A stretch of 64,000 bases of DNA from an uncultured Roseburia sp. (GCA_947062675.1 CAMSQM010000002.1:1-64000); one strand, 5' to 3'. Shown: positions 42,420-52,373, counted from the stretch's first letter. Notes: generated by a model not told the origin, from the sequence alone. Translations and numbers: made by a program.

Positions 42420-42471
42420 AAAAACGCCGGAAAGCCCGGAAACGCCTGCATTCAGACGCCCCCGGGCTTTC
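42420..42471 (-). terminator. Terminator of the PIN-like gene
   Basis: On the minus strand, GAAAGCCCGG (42462-42471) pairs with CCGGGCTTTC (42430-42439) across a partly paired loop. After CGGCG comes a run of five U. It lies about 30 bases after the stop. The remaining 128 bases up to the GH51 start at 42291 are AT-rich and should contain the GH51 promoter, which I could not assign. Confidence 0.7.
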
Positions 42472-42501
42472 ATCCGCCGATTCCAGCCGGCTTCTCCTTT
42501 A

Positions 42502-43899
42502 CTACATACGATTCATAATCTTTATATGTGACTTAAAGAGAGAATAATACTTCATGCCCCTGTCTTTTCCATACTGCCCCTGCAGCGCAGCCCGCAGTGA
42601 ATTCAGATTTTTCCGCTTTCCCCCTGCCTTTAGCAGAAAACCGGAAAAATCCTGCGGGTAACTGTCTGCAAGCTCACTGTGCTCAAAGACCATCTTACAA
42701 TAAGCATCAAACTTCTCTTTCTGACTACTCTCAGGAATCCCGGCCCATTCCGTATTCCACTCCGGTGTCCCCTTAATCTCCTGATAGAGTCCTTTTCCTG
42801 TCTCCTCTCCGAAAAACATCACCAGCGCGTTGTGGAAGTCCGCAAGGTGGTCTTTGCTGATACAGCCGAAAAGTGTGCTGACAACGCAGCGCACTTCCTC
42901 CGTAAGCCCTGCGACCGTCTCCTGCGCAATATCCGCCTCAGACTGCACGGCCTCCGGAAGATTATCCTGCGGCTGTTTCTGCTGTTCCTGCGCCTCCGGC
43001 GCTCCCGCTGACCGGCTAGTCTCCTCCGGCATTTCATGACCCGGCTCATCCGCCCCGCTCACCGGCTCCGCTTCGGACACAACTTCTGCTTCCGGCTCCG
43101 CTGCATCCGCCGGCAGAGCCGGCTCCTTCGGCTGTGTATCAGGCTCCTCTTCCGCCGTCTCCTGCGGCCATCCTGCCGCATCCTCCACAGCCGGCTTTTC
43201 GTGCCGCTGTCCCTGCAGTTCCTTCCCGCTCCGGCTCACGGTATCCGCGGTCAGCGACGGCTCTTTCCTCTCTGCGGACACGGATTCCTCCGGGCCAGCC
43301 TGCTCTTTTGCAGACTCCCCGGCACATCCCGCCTCCTGCAGAACTTCCGCCTCCTGTCCCGCTATACGCGCAGATTCCCCGCCCGTCTCCACAGCATCCG
43401 AAAAACCTGTCTTCTGCGGGGCAGCCCCGTCCTCCGCCGTGGCCGCCAGTGCCCTGCTCTCCGGATCAGCCTGCGGGCCTGTGCCCTCTGTCATATCTTC
43501 CGGCTGCGGCTCCTTCTTCCGGCTGCGGTTTGTCACCTGACGGTAGCACTCCTTTCCGCTCAGGCGGCTGACCTGCTTATTTTTCGCAGACCAGTAGCGC
43601 ACCACCGCGTCAAATCCCGTGTCATTCGTCACAATGACATACTCACAGTCCCCGTCTCCGCACAGCAGATACCCCAGCTCTGTCACAAGCTGGAAATCGA
43701 GCGCGTTGTTCCCCTCAAAACATTTGATAAAAACTGCTTCTTTCTCCGTCTCCTTGAGCATCCTCACATTCTCATAATTCATATGCGGACTCTTTTGTGT
43801 GTAAAACACAAGAATCTCGTCCTCCGGCTGTGAGGATACCAGAAGCGGTACCCAGATATCTCCTACATTTTCACTGTCAACCAAATATACTTTTTTCAT
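42502..43899 (-). CDS. PIN/NYN-like domain protein with long acidic linker
   Basis: A 465-residue protein. Residues 1-125 look like a PIN-type ribonuclease domain: KKVYLVDSENVGD (first acidic residue), ALDFQLVTELGYLL (second), and YVIVTNDTGFDAVVRYW (third). Residues about 130-350 are an acidic, Pro/Ala/Glu-rich low-complexity linker. The C-terminal about 110 residues form a compact helical domain (STLFGCISKDHLADFHNALVMFF ... YGKDRGMKYYSLFKSHI) that I do not recognise; it could be an RNA- or partner-binding module. ATG 43899 was chosen because the PIN domain begins there, although no clear ribosome site is visible. Nuclease activity is inferred from fold motifs. Confidence 0.72.
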   Translation of the reverse strand: MKKVYLVDSENVGDIWVPLLVSSQPEDEILVFYTQKSPHMNYENVRMLKETEKEAVFIKCFEGNNALDFQLVTELGYLLCGDGDCEYVIVTNDTGFDAVVRYWSAKNKQVSRLSGKECYRQVTNRSRKKEPQPEDMTEGTGPQADPESRALAATAEDGAAPQKTGFSDAVETGGESARIAGQEAEVLQEAGCAGESAKEQAGPEESVSAERKEPSLTADTVSRSGKELQGQRHEKPAVEDAAGWPQETAEEEPDTQPKEPALPADAAEPEAEVVSEAEPVSGADEPGHEMPEETSRSAGAPEAQEQQKQPQDNLPEAVQSEADIAQETVAGLTEEVRCVVSTLFGCISKDHLADFHNALVMFFGEETGKGLYQEIKGTPEWNTEWAGIPESSQKEKFDAYCKMVFEHSELADSYPQDFSGFLLKAGGKRKNLNSLRAALQGQYGKDRGMKYYSLFKSHIKIMNRM

Positions 43900-44046
43900 C
43901 TGATAACCCGGCTGGCTGGAATCTGTCTTATTATAACATACCTGTCCCGGAAAGAAAAGTGGAGAAAAACGGGACTCTCCGGGTATAAAATGCAGTAAAT
44001 GAAACACCGGGAAACAAAACGGCCCTCCGGCGCCGGCTAAAATCTC

Positions 44047-45468
44047 TCATCCGAACTTCGCCTGAGCGCCCAGCTCCTCCTCGATCCGGAGAAGCTGATT
44101 ATATTTGCTGGTCCGCTCAGCGCGGCACGGCGCGCCAGTCTTAATCTGTCCCGCGTTGACGGCCACGGCGAGATCGGCAATAAACGCGTCCTCCGTCTCC
44201 CCGGAGCGATGGGAAATCACTGCGTGATAGCCCGCGTTCTTTGCCATCTCAATCGCATCCAGCGCTTCCGTCACGGTTCCGATCTGATTGACCTTGATCA
44301 GCACGGCGTTTGCCGCCTTTAAGTCGATGCCGCATTTGATACGCTTCGGATTTGTGACAAACAGATCATCGCCGACCAGCTGCACCCTGTCCCCGAGACA
44401 TTTTGTCAGTCTCTGCCAGCCCTCCCAGTCGTCCTCCGAGAGCCCGTCCTCAATGGACACAAGCGGAAATTCTTTTACCAGCTCTTCATAAAAAGAAATC
44501 ATCTCATCCGGCGTGCGCTTTATGCTCTTGGCGGATGCATCCTTTTTGGAACCCTCGCCCTGCATATCCGCCGTCTCCGCCTTGTTCCGCTCCGCGGCAT
44601 TTTCATGTTTTCCCTCGCCTGCGCTCCTGCCGCCCCTGCAGCCACAGCCGCAGGCTGCGCGCGTCTCTCCCGGAAAAATATAGACGCCGGTCTCCTCATC
44701 GTATAGTTCGCTCGCCGCCGCGTCCATCGCATAGACCACATCCTCGCCGACACGGTAACCCGCTTTTTCCACGGCACGTCCGAGATAGCGGAAAACATCC
44801 TTTACCTGCGCAAAATCCGGCGCAAAACCGCCCTCATCCCCGACAGCCGTCCCAAGCCCGTCCTCGTTTAAGATCTGACGCAGAAAATGATAGATTTCAG
44901 CTCCCATGCGGAGGGCATCATGATAAGTCGCAGCCCCGACCGGCATAATCATAAATTCCTGGAAATCAAGAGAATTTTTTGCGTGAACGCCGCCGTTGAT
45001 GACATTCATCATCGGAACCGGCAGTTTTTTCGCATTGCTGCCCCCCAGATAGCGGTAAAGCGGCATGTCCAGCGCTTTTGCCGCCGTCTTTGCACAGGCG
45101 AGCGAGACTCCCAGAATCGCATTCGCGCCAAGGCTTCCCTTATTGTCAGTTCCGTCCAGTTCCACCATCGTGCGGTCCAGTTTTCCCTGCTCAAGCACAT
45201 TCATTCCGGTCAGAGCCTCGCGGATTCTGGTATTGACATGATCCACAACCTTCTGCACACCGAGCCCGAAATACTCCGCGTCCCCGTCCCGCAGCTCGAT
45301 CGCCTCAAATCTGCCGGTACTTGCGCCGGAAGGCACGGATTCCCGCCCTGTTATCTTCTTTCCGGTCGTCTCCGTCTCCGCCGTGACCTCCACTTCGACC
45401 GTGGGATTTCCCCTGGAATCCAGAATTTCTCTCGCGTGAACATCTGTAATTTTAATCATCAAAGACAT
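44047..45468 (-). CDS. eno: Enolase with a 47-residue Cys/Gly-rich loop insertion
   Basis: Converts 2-phosphoglycerate to phosphoenolpyruvate; cytosolic, magnesium-dependent. The full active site is present: VPSGASTG loop, [17 protein letters not shown] (acid/base Glu212), AMDAAASE and [10 protein letters not shown] and VGDDLFVTN (magnesium ligands), LIKVNQIG (base Lys) and SHRSGETED. It is 473 residues, versus about 430 for the family. The excess is residues 269-315 (positions 44524-44664), between the strand GVYIFPGE and the helix [14 protein letters not shown]. The insert has three Cys (273, 275, 277, as CGCGC) and many Lys/Glu/Ala. The start at 45468 follows GGGGAAAAGAA. It may be the sole enolase or a paralogue. 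Confidence 0.95.
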   Translation of the reverse strand: MSLMIKITDVHAREILDSRGNPTVEVEVTAETETTGKKITGRESVPSGASTGRFEAIELRDGDAEYFGLGVQKVVDHVNTRIREALTGMNVLEQGKLDRTMVELDGTDNKGSLGANAILGVSLACAKTAAKALDMPLYRYLGGSNAKKLPVPMMNVINGGVHAKNSLDFQEFMIMPVGAATYHDALRMGAEIYHFLRQILNEDGLGTAVGDEGGFAPDFAQVKDVFRYLGRAVEKAGYRVGEDVVYAMDAAASELYDEETGVYIFPGETRAACGCGCRGGRSAGEGKHENAAERNKAETADMQGEGSKKDASAKSIKRTPDEMISFYEELVKEFPLVSIEDGLSEDDWEGWQRLTKCLGDRVQLVGDDLFVTNPKRIKCGIDLKAANAVLIKVNQIGTVTEALDAIEMAKNAGYHAVISHRSGETEDAFIADLAVAVNAGQIKTGAPCRAERTSKYNQLLRIEEELGAQAKFG

Positions 45469-45570
45469 TTCTTTTCCCCTTTCACATACCACATTTCCTG
45501 TGTCTTCACAGTCTGCTTTTACGTAGTATGCCCTGGGATGCCCCGGATTATTTCACCGCCGCCGCGGATT

Positions 45571-46800
45571 TTACAAAATTCCTTTTGTCTTCAGAAAGCT
45601 GACCCAGATATCATATTTCGAGCCGAGCAGGTGCAGATTATCAAACGTCAGTTCATCTCTCAGATTTCCCTCCGGATCGCACACCACCTCATTGACGTCA
45701 ATATAAAAAACAGTGCGTGAATCTGCCAGCTGGGCGATGCGTGCGTTTCGCTCATTGATACCTTTGTTATTAAATATCGGATCTGAATCTGACTTCTCCT
45801 TCGCCACCCGCATAATCGCCTGCACATAAATGACAGCGTCCGGCTGAAGCTCTTTCAGTTTCTGCACAGACTGACTGTACGCCGTGATAAATCCGTCCAC
45901 GGTGCCCCGTCCCATCTCATTGATTCCGATCTGAAAATAGACTTTCTTAAACTGCCTCGCCAGAAGCGCCTCCTCAAGCGTGATCTTTTTCCCGTCCACC
46001 TCACAGAACGCATCCGTCCACATGTCATAGACACTGAGACCGACTGACGCATAAAAGGTCGCATTGTCAAGCCCGCTGTAATCATGCAGTCCCACTGTCC
46101 TGGAATCCCCGATAAAAACGGCATCGTCAAAATAACTCTCATCCACATCCGTAAAACTCTTCGGAGCTGCCTCCCCCGCAGTCGGCTGTGTTTCCCCGGA
46201 ACCATCTTCCGGCGCTCCCTCAGATGCGTTCCCGCCAGTCCCGCCGCCGTTTTCCCCCGCCGGCAGCCCGGCTTCTCCGCCCTGCCCGCCGGCTCCGTCT
46301 GACGGTATTCCGGTCTCCCCGTCAGCTTCATTCTGCCGGGGCAGCGTCTCTCCCGCATCCTCTCCCGATGCTGCCGTCCCGCTGGTACCATTTCCTCCTG
46401 CCGGCATGTCTCCGGCTCCCGCGGACTCTGTTGTATCCGGTATCCCGGTATTTCCATCCAGGCTCCCCGCATCCGCGCCGGACGACGGCGTTCCGTTTCC
46501 CTGCGCCACAGATGTTTCCCTGTCTTCTGACAGCTCCGTGCCGGCCACAAATCCGCCGCTTCCCTCCGGTCCCTTCTGCCAGCGCTGTTCCCACTGCTCC
46601 CAGAATTCTGACGGCTCGCTGCTCCACGGAAATATCCCGTCATGAATTCCCTGAAGAACCGGCACAAAATAAGGCGTATATCTGGCGTCCATCGTATAAT
46701 TTTTATACCGGCTGTCTTTTCCCAGATAACCGGCCACTGAAAGCGCCACCCATCCGAATAACAGAAACAGCGTCACTCTGCACCGCAATAACTTTTTCAT
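45571..46800 (-). CDS. Membrane-anchored SGNH-hydrolase-like protein, MBOAT partner
   Basis: A 409-residue protein with one N-terminal membrane segment (about 9-25), so the rest is extracellular. Residues about 90-215 are a Gly/Ala/Glu/Thr-rich flexible linker. The C-terminal domain (about 220-409) has SGNH/GDSL motifs: block I FIGDSRTVG with nucleophile Ser233, GINEMG, and block V DNLHLL with the Asp-x2-His pair. Such proteins act with MBOAT acyltransferases to add or remove O-acetyl groups on cell-surface polymers. GGAGGG precedes ATG 46800. It follows the MBOAT gene by 32 bp. Confidence 0.85.
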   Translation of the reverse strand: MKKLLRCRVTLFLLFGWVALSVAGYLGKDSRYKNYTMDARYTPYFVPVLQGIHDGIFPWSSEPSEFWEQWEQRWQKGPEGSGGFVAGTELSEDRETSVAQGNGTPSSGADAGSLDGNTGIPDTTESAGAGDMPAGGNGTSGTAASGEDAGETLPRQNEADGETGIPSDGAGGQGGEAGLPAGENGGGTGGNASEGAPEDGSGETQPTAGEAAPKSFTDVDESYFDDAVFIGDSRTVGLHDYSGLDNATFYASVGLSVYDMWTDAFCEVDGKKITLEEALLARQFKKVYFQIGINEMGRGTVDGFITAYSQSVQKLKELQPDAVIYVQAIMRVAKEKSDSDPIFNNKGINERNARIAQLADSRTVFYIDVNEVVCDPEGNLRDELTFDNLHLLGSKYDIWVSFLKTKGIL

Positions 46801-46832
46801 GATTCCCTCCGGTCCCAAATTTCTGCCCACGG

Positions 46833-48185
46833 TCAGAAATTAAAATACATAAACGGATTGTTCGTCGAAATAGCCAGGTAATACAGATCCAGCACCAGAA
46901 TCAAAGCGACCGCGATCGTTCCGGCCCACTTTTTCTTCACCGCCTCATAGATCCTTACCGGATACGGGGTAGAAAAAACAGCTCCCAGCAGAAACAGCGG
47001 CCAGTAACTGTTCATATATTTTACATAATCCAGACGATTAACCATGGCCGCCGTCTCCCCGAAAAACGGAAACAGCCGTGTGAAATAAACGCCCAGCTGT
47101 CCGATGTCTGTCACCGCAAAGGCCACCCAGGTCAGCGGCACGACAAACAGCAGATACACATGGCCAAGAATCCTGCTCTTCTCCAGAAACCGCAGCAGAA
47201 ACAGCTTCTCCAGACCCAGCAGTACCAGAAGCGACGCTCCCCAGATCAGGAAATTGCAGTCCGCACCGTGCCAGAGCGCGGTCAGGCTCCAAACCACGGC
47301 CAGATTGATAAATGTTCTTCCCTTTCCCCGCCTGTTTCCGCCCAGCGGTATATAAACATACTCCCTGAACCATTTCCCCAGAGTAATATGCCATCTGCGC
47401 CAGAACTCCGAAACGGACCGCGACGCATACGGATGCCTGAAATTCACCGGAATTTCAAACCCCAGCATTCTCCCAAGCCCCATGGCCATCATCGAATACC
47501 CGGCAAAATCAAAATAGAGCTCCAGCGAATAGGCAAACGCTCCCATCCAGGCCAGCTGGGGCGAAATACTCTCAAAACCGATGCTTTGGATATTATTCCA
47601 GAGCAGCCCGATCCTGTCCGCAATAATTACTTTCGCCCCAAGTCCCAGAATCAGCGTTCTGAGTCCTTCCTCAAACTGCGCCAGCGTCACCGCCCTGTTT
47701 TTCAGGCTGACGCGCACGGTCAGATAATTGATAATCGGCCCGGCTATCAGCTGTGGAAACATCGTCAGGTAAGTGCCCAGCCGGATAAACGACTTCTCCG
47801 CCGGCACCTTCCCCCGATAGACATCAATGATATATGCCGCAATCTGAAACGTATAAAAACTGATTCCGAGCGGCAGCCTGCCCGCCAGACCGCTGTATTT
47901 AAAATAAAACAGCACGCCGAAATCATAACAGAGTGCCAGGGTCAGCAGCACCGTCTGCTTTACCCCACGCCCCTCGTCAATATTTACATACATAAAGCGC
48001 CCGAACAGATAGTTCACAAGGACACAGACAAAGAGAAGAAGCACATATTCTGCTTCTCCCGCGGTATAAAAAACAATACTGCCTGCAAACAGTATAAAGT
48101 TTTTCCAGTTCTTTGGCGCTGTATAATAAAAAAATAAGAAAACCGGTAAAAACCGGAATAAAAATTCAAAACTGCTGAATACCAT
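46833..48185 (-). CDS. MBOAT-family membrane O-acyltransferase
   Basis: A 450-residue polytopic membrane protein of the AlgI/DltB/PatA class that passes acyl groups across the membrane for polysaccharide O-acetylation. Diagnostic segments are LPLGISFYTFQIAAYIIDVYRG, FPQLIAGPI, ELYFDFAGYSMMAMGLGRMLGF, FWRRWHITLGKWFREYVYIPLGGNR (His266) and LTALWHGADCNFLIWG (catalytic His306). ATG 48185 begins the first helix; the ribosome site is weak (AGAAAGAG), and an open frame to 48305 is probably untranslated. With the SGNH protein downstream and a glycosyltransferase upstream it suggests a surface-glycan decoration locus. Confidence 0.92.
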   Translation of the reverse strand: MVFSSFEFLFRFLPVFLFFYYTAPKNWKNFILFAGSIVFYTAGEAEYVLLLFVCVLVNYLFGRFMYVNIDEGRGVKQTVLLTLALCYDFGVLFYFKYSGLAGRLPLGISFYTFQIAAYIIDVYRGKVPAEKSFIRLGTYLTMFPQLIAGPIINYLTVRVSLKNRAVTLAQFEEGLRTLILGLGAKVIIADRIGLLWNNIQSIGFESISPQLAWMGAFAYSLELYFDFAGYSMMAMGLGRMLGFEIPVNFRHPYASRSVSEFWRRWHITLGKWFREYVYIPLGGNRRGKGRTFINLAVVWSLTALWHGADCNFLIWGASLLVLLGLEKLFLLRFLEKSRILGHVYLLFVVPLTWVAFAVTDIGQLGVYFTRLFPFFGETAAMVNRLDYVKYMNSYWPLFLLGAVFSTPYPVRIYEAVKKKWAGTIAVALILVLDLYYLAISTNNPFMYFNF

Positions 48186-48264
48186 ACTTCTGGCTCTTTC
48201 TATATTTTTTCCCTGTCCCGACCGCGGGCAGATACTCCACCCACAGTCTATTCCGTCATGTCTC

Positions 48265-48270
48265 ATTATA
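48265..48270 (-). promoter_or_regulatory. -10 element candidate for the MBOAT/SGNH unit
   Basis: Perfect TATAAT on the minus strand, preceded by a run of nine T that could act as an UP-like element. The -35 match is poor. The start would be near 48258, about 73 bases before the MBOAT ATG. Confidence 0.4.
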
Positions 48271-48378
48271 GTCCAAATATGAAAAAAAAACCATATATTA
48301 AGCAAATTGTCGAAAATGTATTCATTTTGTCACAATCTGCCATTTCTGTAACCATTCTGTAATCTCCGCTGCGTGTAG

Positions 48379-49701
48379 TTAAAGAAAGTCTTTCATCAGC
48401 TCTTTCGCGCGCTCCCGCCAGGTATGTCTCCCGCGCGCCTTCCGGTAACCGTTTTCCGCAATCCTCCCGGCACGCCTTTCGTCTGCCAGAAGCCCCGCAG
48501 CCAGCTCCGGAATCCGCTCCGGCTCCCTGAGTGAAAAAAAGACCAGATCCTCCCCGTCCTCAAATTCCTCGCGCAGATACCTGCTGTCATCCGTGAACAC
48601 GGCAGTGCGCTGAAGCATGGAGGTAAACACCCGGTCATGCGCTCCGTCCTTAAACCACGGCAGCATATTCAGGGAAACCCTGGCATCCCGGATCGCCGCA
48701 ACGCAGTCGGCCGAACTCACCTGACCGCCGCTCCGGATCAGATTCTGCGGCTTTTTGCACGGAAGTTTCTCCCAGTCCGCCCCAAACACATGCACCGGAA
48801 TCCCCGCCTCCGCCAGACGGCTCACAATCTCTCCCCTGAAATAACTCCGCAGATACAGATCCGTGATCATCATCCCGGCCATCGTCCGGCACAGCACCTC
48901 ATCCTCCAGAACGCCGAACTCCTCCAGCAGATGACGTTCCATCACGGTGTCGACGGACTTCCAGGGCTCTGCCACAAGCTCCTCCACAATCCCCGCATAA
49001 AACGCACGGTATTCCGGTCCGGTTCCCTCCAGTTTCCGTGAGAGACCGGCGAGCGGGACATAATTCCCCGTAAACACAATACCATAGCGTCTCAGCCCGT
49101 ACCGTTCCTCCCCGCCGCGTACCTCTCCATCCAGGCACCCGGACGGGCCTTTGCCTGCGAGCTGTTTTTTCCCGCGCTCACCTGTCAGAAATCCTCCCGG
49201 CAGGCGGCACGGCTCTTCCCTGCGCACACCTTTTCGCAGGCCGCTTCCCTGATCAGCACGGCACTCTTCCATATTCCCGGCAAGCGGCAGGAACTGTACC
49301 TGCACTCCGGGATAGAAGCGCCGGACGCAGGCCGCATGCTCCCTGTCCACACAAAACACTTTCTGCCGCGGACCGCCGTAAGCAGCTTTTAATTTCGCAT
49401 GAAAATAAAACGGGTGATCCACCAGAATATTCAGGCATTGGATATCATATTTCTCCCACACCGTTCCGCCCGTTTCATCCCGGAAAATCTCCTCACCGCC
49501 AATGCCGATAAAATTGAATGTGACAAGCGCAGTCTGCCCCTTTACCGCAAACCGGTGCAGACCGCAGATCGTATCATACAGCGCATCATAATCCACAAAA
49601 TATATTTCATAACCACAGCGCTCCAGCTCCAGTGCAATCTGCTCTGAGAAAAAGCCCAGTGTTTCCACAGCGTTCCGTATCAGAATCACACGATATATCA
49701 C
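48379..49701 (-). CDS. CgeB-like glycosyltransferase
   Basis: A 440-residue protein. The C-terminal part (about 300-440) resembles the glycosyl transferase group 1 domain of CgeB/YkvP spore-coat proteins: SLNMLPWFKDGAHDRVFTSMLQRTAVFTDDSRYLREEFEDGEDLVFF. The N-terminal half begins like a Rossmann domain (VILIRNAVETLGFFSEQIALELERCGYEIYFVDYD) and contains ILVDHPFYFH. A Lys/Arg/Gly-rich insertion occupies about 150-205. The start is GTG 49701 with GGGAG eight bases upstream. There is no signal peptide, so it acts in the cytosol on a nucleotide sugar donor. Acceptor unknown; the neighbouring MBOAT/SGNH genes suggest a surface glycan. Confidence 0.72.
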   Translation of the reverse strand: MIYRVILIRNAVETLGFFSEQIALELERCGYEIYFVDYDALYDTICGLHRFAVKGQTALVTFNFIGIGGEEIFRDETGGTVWEKYDIQCLNILVDHPFYFHAKLKAAYGGPRQKVFCVDREHAACVRRFYPGVQVQFLPLAGNMEECRADQGSGLRKGVRREEPCRLPGGFLTGERGKKQLAGKGPSGCLDGEVRGGEERYGLRRYGIVFTGNYVPLAGLSRKLEGTGPEYRAFYAGIVEELVAEPWKSVDTVMERHLLEEFGVLEDEVLCRTMAGMMITDLYLRSYFRGEIVSRLAEAGIPVHVFGADWEKLPCKKPQNLIRSGGQVSSADCVAAIRDARVSLNMLPWFKDGAHDRVFTSMLQRTAVFTDDSRYLREEFEDGEDLVFFSLREPERIPELAAGLLADERRAGRIAENGYRKARGRHTWRERAKELMKDFL

Positions 49702-49747
49702 AGATTATTCTCCCTTCATCTGCACATAATTAACCCCGTCTGCAACC

Positions 49748-49775
49748 AAAAAGAGGCCACGCCGCGGCAGCCTCT
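49748..49775 (-). terminator. Terminator of the ACT/UPF0210 unit
   Basis: On the minus strand the stem AGAGGC/GCCTCT with a GC-rich loop is followed by five T. It ends only about 45 bases before the glycosyltransferase start. Confidence 0.85.
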
Positions 49776-49792
49776 CTTTTCTGACTCTGTCT

Positions 49793-51157
49793 TTAATTCT
49801 TAAAACTGTGGATCGGCGCGGGAATCCTTCCCCTGCGGCCGATAAAAGCTTCGCAGGAATATGGATTGACCGGCATCACGGGCGCATACCCCAGAAGCCC
49901 GCCAAATTCCACCATCTCCCCGACCCCTTTTCCAATCACCGGAATCAGGCGCACGGCCGTCGTCTTCTGATTCACCATTCCGATCGCCATCTCATCCGCG
50001 AGAATACCTGCGATTGTCGACGCCGGCGTATCGCCCGGAATGGCAATCATATCAAGCCCCACCGAGCAGACACAGGTCATCGCCTCCAGCTTTTCGAGCG
50101 TCAGTGCGTCCGCCTTCACCGCGTCGATCATCCCCTGATCCTCGCTGACCGGAATAAACGCGCCGCTTAAGCCGCCCACATAGGAGGAGGCCATCACACC
50201 GCCCTTTTTCACCTGATCGTTCAGCAGCGCAAGCGCAGCCGTCGTCCCGGGCGCACCTGCATACTCCACGCCTATTTCATGGAGAATATCCGCGACAGAG
50301 TCCCCGACCGCCGGCGTCGGCGCCAGCGAGAGATCGATGATCCCGAACGGAATCCCAAGCTTTTTTGAAGCCTCCATTGCGACAAGCTGTCCCACGCGCG
50401 TAATCTTAAACGCAGTCTTTTTGATCGTCTCACAGAGCACCTCAAAACTCTCCCCGCGCACCTGCTCAAGCGCCCTTTTTACAACTCCCGGCCCGCTGAC
50501 GCCCACATTGATCACGGCATCCCGCTCTGTCACGCCGTGAAACGCTCCCGCCATAAAAGGATTGTCATCCGGAGCATTACAGAACACCACCAGCTTTGCA
50601 CAGCCAAAAGAATCCCTGTCTTTTGTGCGCTCCGCGGTCTGCAGTATGATCTCTCCCATCAGACGCACTGCATCCATGTCAATTCCCGTCCTGGTGGAAC
50701 CGGTATTAACAGAACTGCATACATAGTCCGTCTCCGCGAGCGCCTGCGGAATGGAGCGGATCAGATTCTCATCCTGCGCCGTCATCCCCTTCGACACCAG
50801 CGCCGAATATCCCCCGATAAAATTGACGCCGGTTGCCTTTGCCGCCGCATCCAGGGTCTTTGCGATTGTGACATAATCTTCCGGATTCCTGCAGGCCGCT
50901 GCGCCCACAAACGCCGCCGGCGTGACAGAAATCCGTTTGTTTACAATCGGAATACAGTAATCGGTCTCAATCTCCTCACCTGTCTTCACCAGTTTTTCCG
51001 CCACGGTTGTGATCTTCTGGTAAATATTGTGATTCAGCTTCTCAAGATCGGAATCAATGCAATCCATAAGGCTGATACCGAGCGTGATCGTCCGCACATC
51101 GAGGTTTTCCTGCTCGATCATTTTGTTCGTCTCATTTACTTCAAATATGTTGATCAT
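49793..51157 (-). CDS. UPF0210/DUF711 (PFL-like) family protein
   Basis: A 454-residue conserved cytosolic protein whose fold resembles pyruvate formate-lyase barrels; no activity is established. Family-typical stretches include [62 protein letters not shown] and [22 protein letters not shown]. The length matches the family (about 450). It follows the ACT-domain gene by 39 bp. This pair is conserved across Firmicutes, suggesting that the ACT protein regulates the enzyme. GGGGAG lies upstream of the ATG. Confidence 0.93.
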   Translation of the reverse strand: MINIFEVNETNKMIEQENLDVRTITLGISLMDCIDSDLEKLNHNIYQKITTVAEKLVKTGEEIETDYCIPIVNKRISVTPAAFVGAAACRNPEDYVTIAKTLDAAAKATGVNFIGGYSALVSKGMTAQDENLIRSIPQALAETDYVCSSVNTGSTRTGIDMDAVRLMGEIILQTAERTKDRDSFGCAKLVVFCNAPDDNPFMAGAFHGVTERDAVINVGVSGPGVVKRALEQVRGESFEVLCETIKKTAFKITRVGQLVAMEASKKLGIPFGIIDLSLAPTPAVGDSVADILHEIGVEYAGAPGTTAALALLNDQVKKGGVMASSYVGGLSGAFIPVSEDQGMIDAVKADALTLEKLEAMTCVCSVGLDMIAIPGDTPASTIAGILADEMAIGMVNQKTTAVRLIPVIGKGVGEMVEFGGLLGYAPVMPVNPYSCEAFIGRRGRIPAPIHSFKN

Positions 51158-51196
51158 GCCGCCACTCTCCCCCCACAGCTTACCTGCTTATTCCGC

Positions 51197-51481
51197 TCAG
51201 ATACGGTGCATCTTCTCAAATATCTCCGCTCTCTGACATTTGACGGAAACTCCGAGCTGCGCGCCGATCTCATCCAGTTCCTGCTGGCAGGACGAAAACG
51301 GTACCGCCGACGCAGTCATATCGACTATCATCATCATATTGAAAAATCCCGACACAATCGTCTGGGATATATCAAGCACATTGATGTTCTTTTCCGAAAG
51401 ATACGTGCATATTCTGGCAATAATTCCCACCGTATCTTTTCCCACCACAGTAATAATCGTCTTGTCCACAGTGTTTTCCAT
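51197..51481 (-). CDS. ACT-domain protein (UPF0237)
   Basis: A 94-residue single ACT domain, a small-molecule sensing fold: TIITVVGKDTVGIIARICTYLSEKNINVLDISQTIV is the ligand-binding beta-alpha-beta, followed by FFNMMMIVDMT. It probably binds an amino acid and controls the UPF0210 protein encoded next. There are two adjacent ATGs; 51481 is six bases from GGAGG, 51484 only three, so the second is preferred. Confidence 0.92.
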   Translation of the reverse strand: MENTVDKTIITVVGKDTVGIIARICTYLSEKNINVLDISQTIVSGFFNMMMIVDMTASAVPFSSCQQELDEIGAQLGVSVKCQRAEIFEKMHRI

Positions 51482-51571
51482 CATTTTCCTCCGTTCCTGA
51501 AGTCCTTAAGAACTGCACGCACAGTCCCCTGCATTTACGCACCTTTCCGCGCAGACGGCAGATGTTATAGT

Positions 51572-52369
51572 TTAAAATGCAATCATGGGAGTCGGTTCTT
51601 CCCGTTTTGCCACATGGATCGGAAAATCATCCCCTTTGTAAGGATTTTCGCCCATGGTGACTTCCAGCCGCACGGTCTCATAGGCGAGCTCCGGATAGTT
51701 ATTCTCCTCCGAGAGATGTCCGAGAATCACCGCTTTAAACTGGTCGTGAAGTACTTCCCCGAGCAGCCGTCCGCTCAGCTCATTGGACAAATGCCCCCGT
51801 TTCCCGAGAATCCGCTGCTTTAACGGATACGGATAGCGCCCCGCCTGCAGCATATGTACATCGTGATTAGCCTCCAGAAGCAGGGCATCCAGGCCCCTGA
51901 GCTTTTCGATGATCCGGTCATCGTAGACTCCCAGATCCGTCATCACCGCCACCGACTGTCCGGCGTGGCTGAGCCTGTAGGCCACCGGCGCCGCGGCGTC
52001 GTGGGACACCGCAACCGGCCCGACCGTCAGCTCTCCGACCGTGAAATCCACGCCCGGCTGTATCTCATGGAACAGGCTCCTGTCAATCTTTCCCACGGAT
52101 CTGATGCGCATAATCGCCTCGATGGTCCCCGCCGTGGCGTACAACGGCAGCCCGTAGCGCCGCGCCAGAACCCCCAGCCCCGCGATATGGTCAATATGCT
52201 CGTGAGTAATCAGGATCCCCTGCATTTCCCCCGCCTTAAGCCCTGCCGCGTTCAGGCCGTTCTCAATCCGCTTTCCGCTGATTCCGGCGTCTATCAGTAC
52301 ATGGCAGCTGTCCGTTCCGACACAGATACAGTTTCCGCTGCTGCCGCTGGCTATGCTGTATAATTCCAT
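51572..52369 (-). CDS. walJ: WalJ/YycJ metallo-beta-lactamase-fold exonuclease
   Basis: A 265-residue metal-dependent hydrolase. It shows the YycJ opening YSIASGSSGNCICVGT, the HxHxDH motif THEHIDH (56-61) and DLGVYDD, then LEANHDVHML and LGHLSEENN. YycJ is a 5'-3' DNA exonuclease linked to mismatch repair and encoded in the walRK operon of Bacillus. Here it is separated from walRK and instead follows the FtsA-like gene, whose stop (TAG) overlaps its ribosome site. The two are therefore likely translationally coupled. Confidence 0.9.
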   Translation of the reverse strand: MELYSIASGSSGNCICVGTDSCHVLIDAGISGKRIENGLNAAGLKAGEMQGILITHEHIDHIAGLGVLARRYGLPLYATAGTIEAIMRIRSVGKIDRSLFHEIQPGVDFTVGELTVGPVAVSHDAAAPVAYRLSHAGQSVAVMTDLGVYDDRIIEKLRGLDALLLEANHDVHMLQAGRYPYPLKQRILGKRGHLSNELSGRLLGEVLHDQFKAVILGHLSEENNYPELAYETVRLEVTMGENPYKGDDFPIHVAKREEPTPMIAF

Positions 52370-52373
52370 TATC

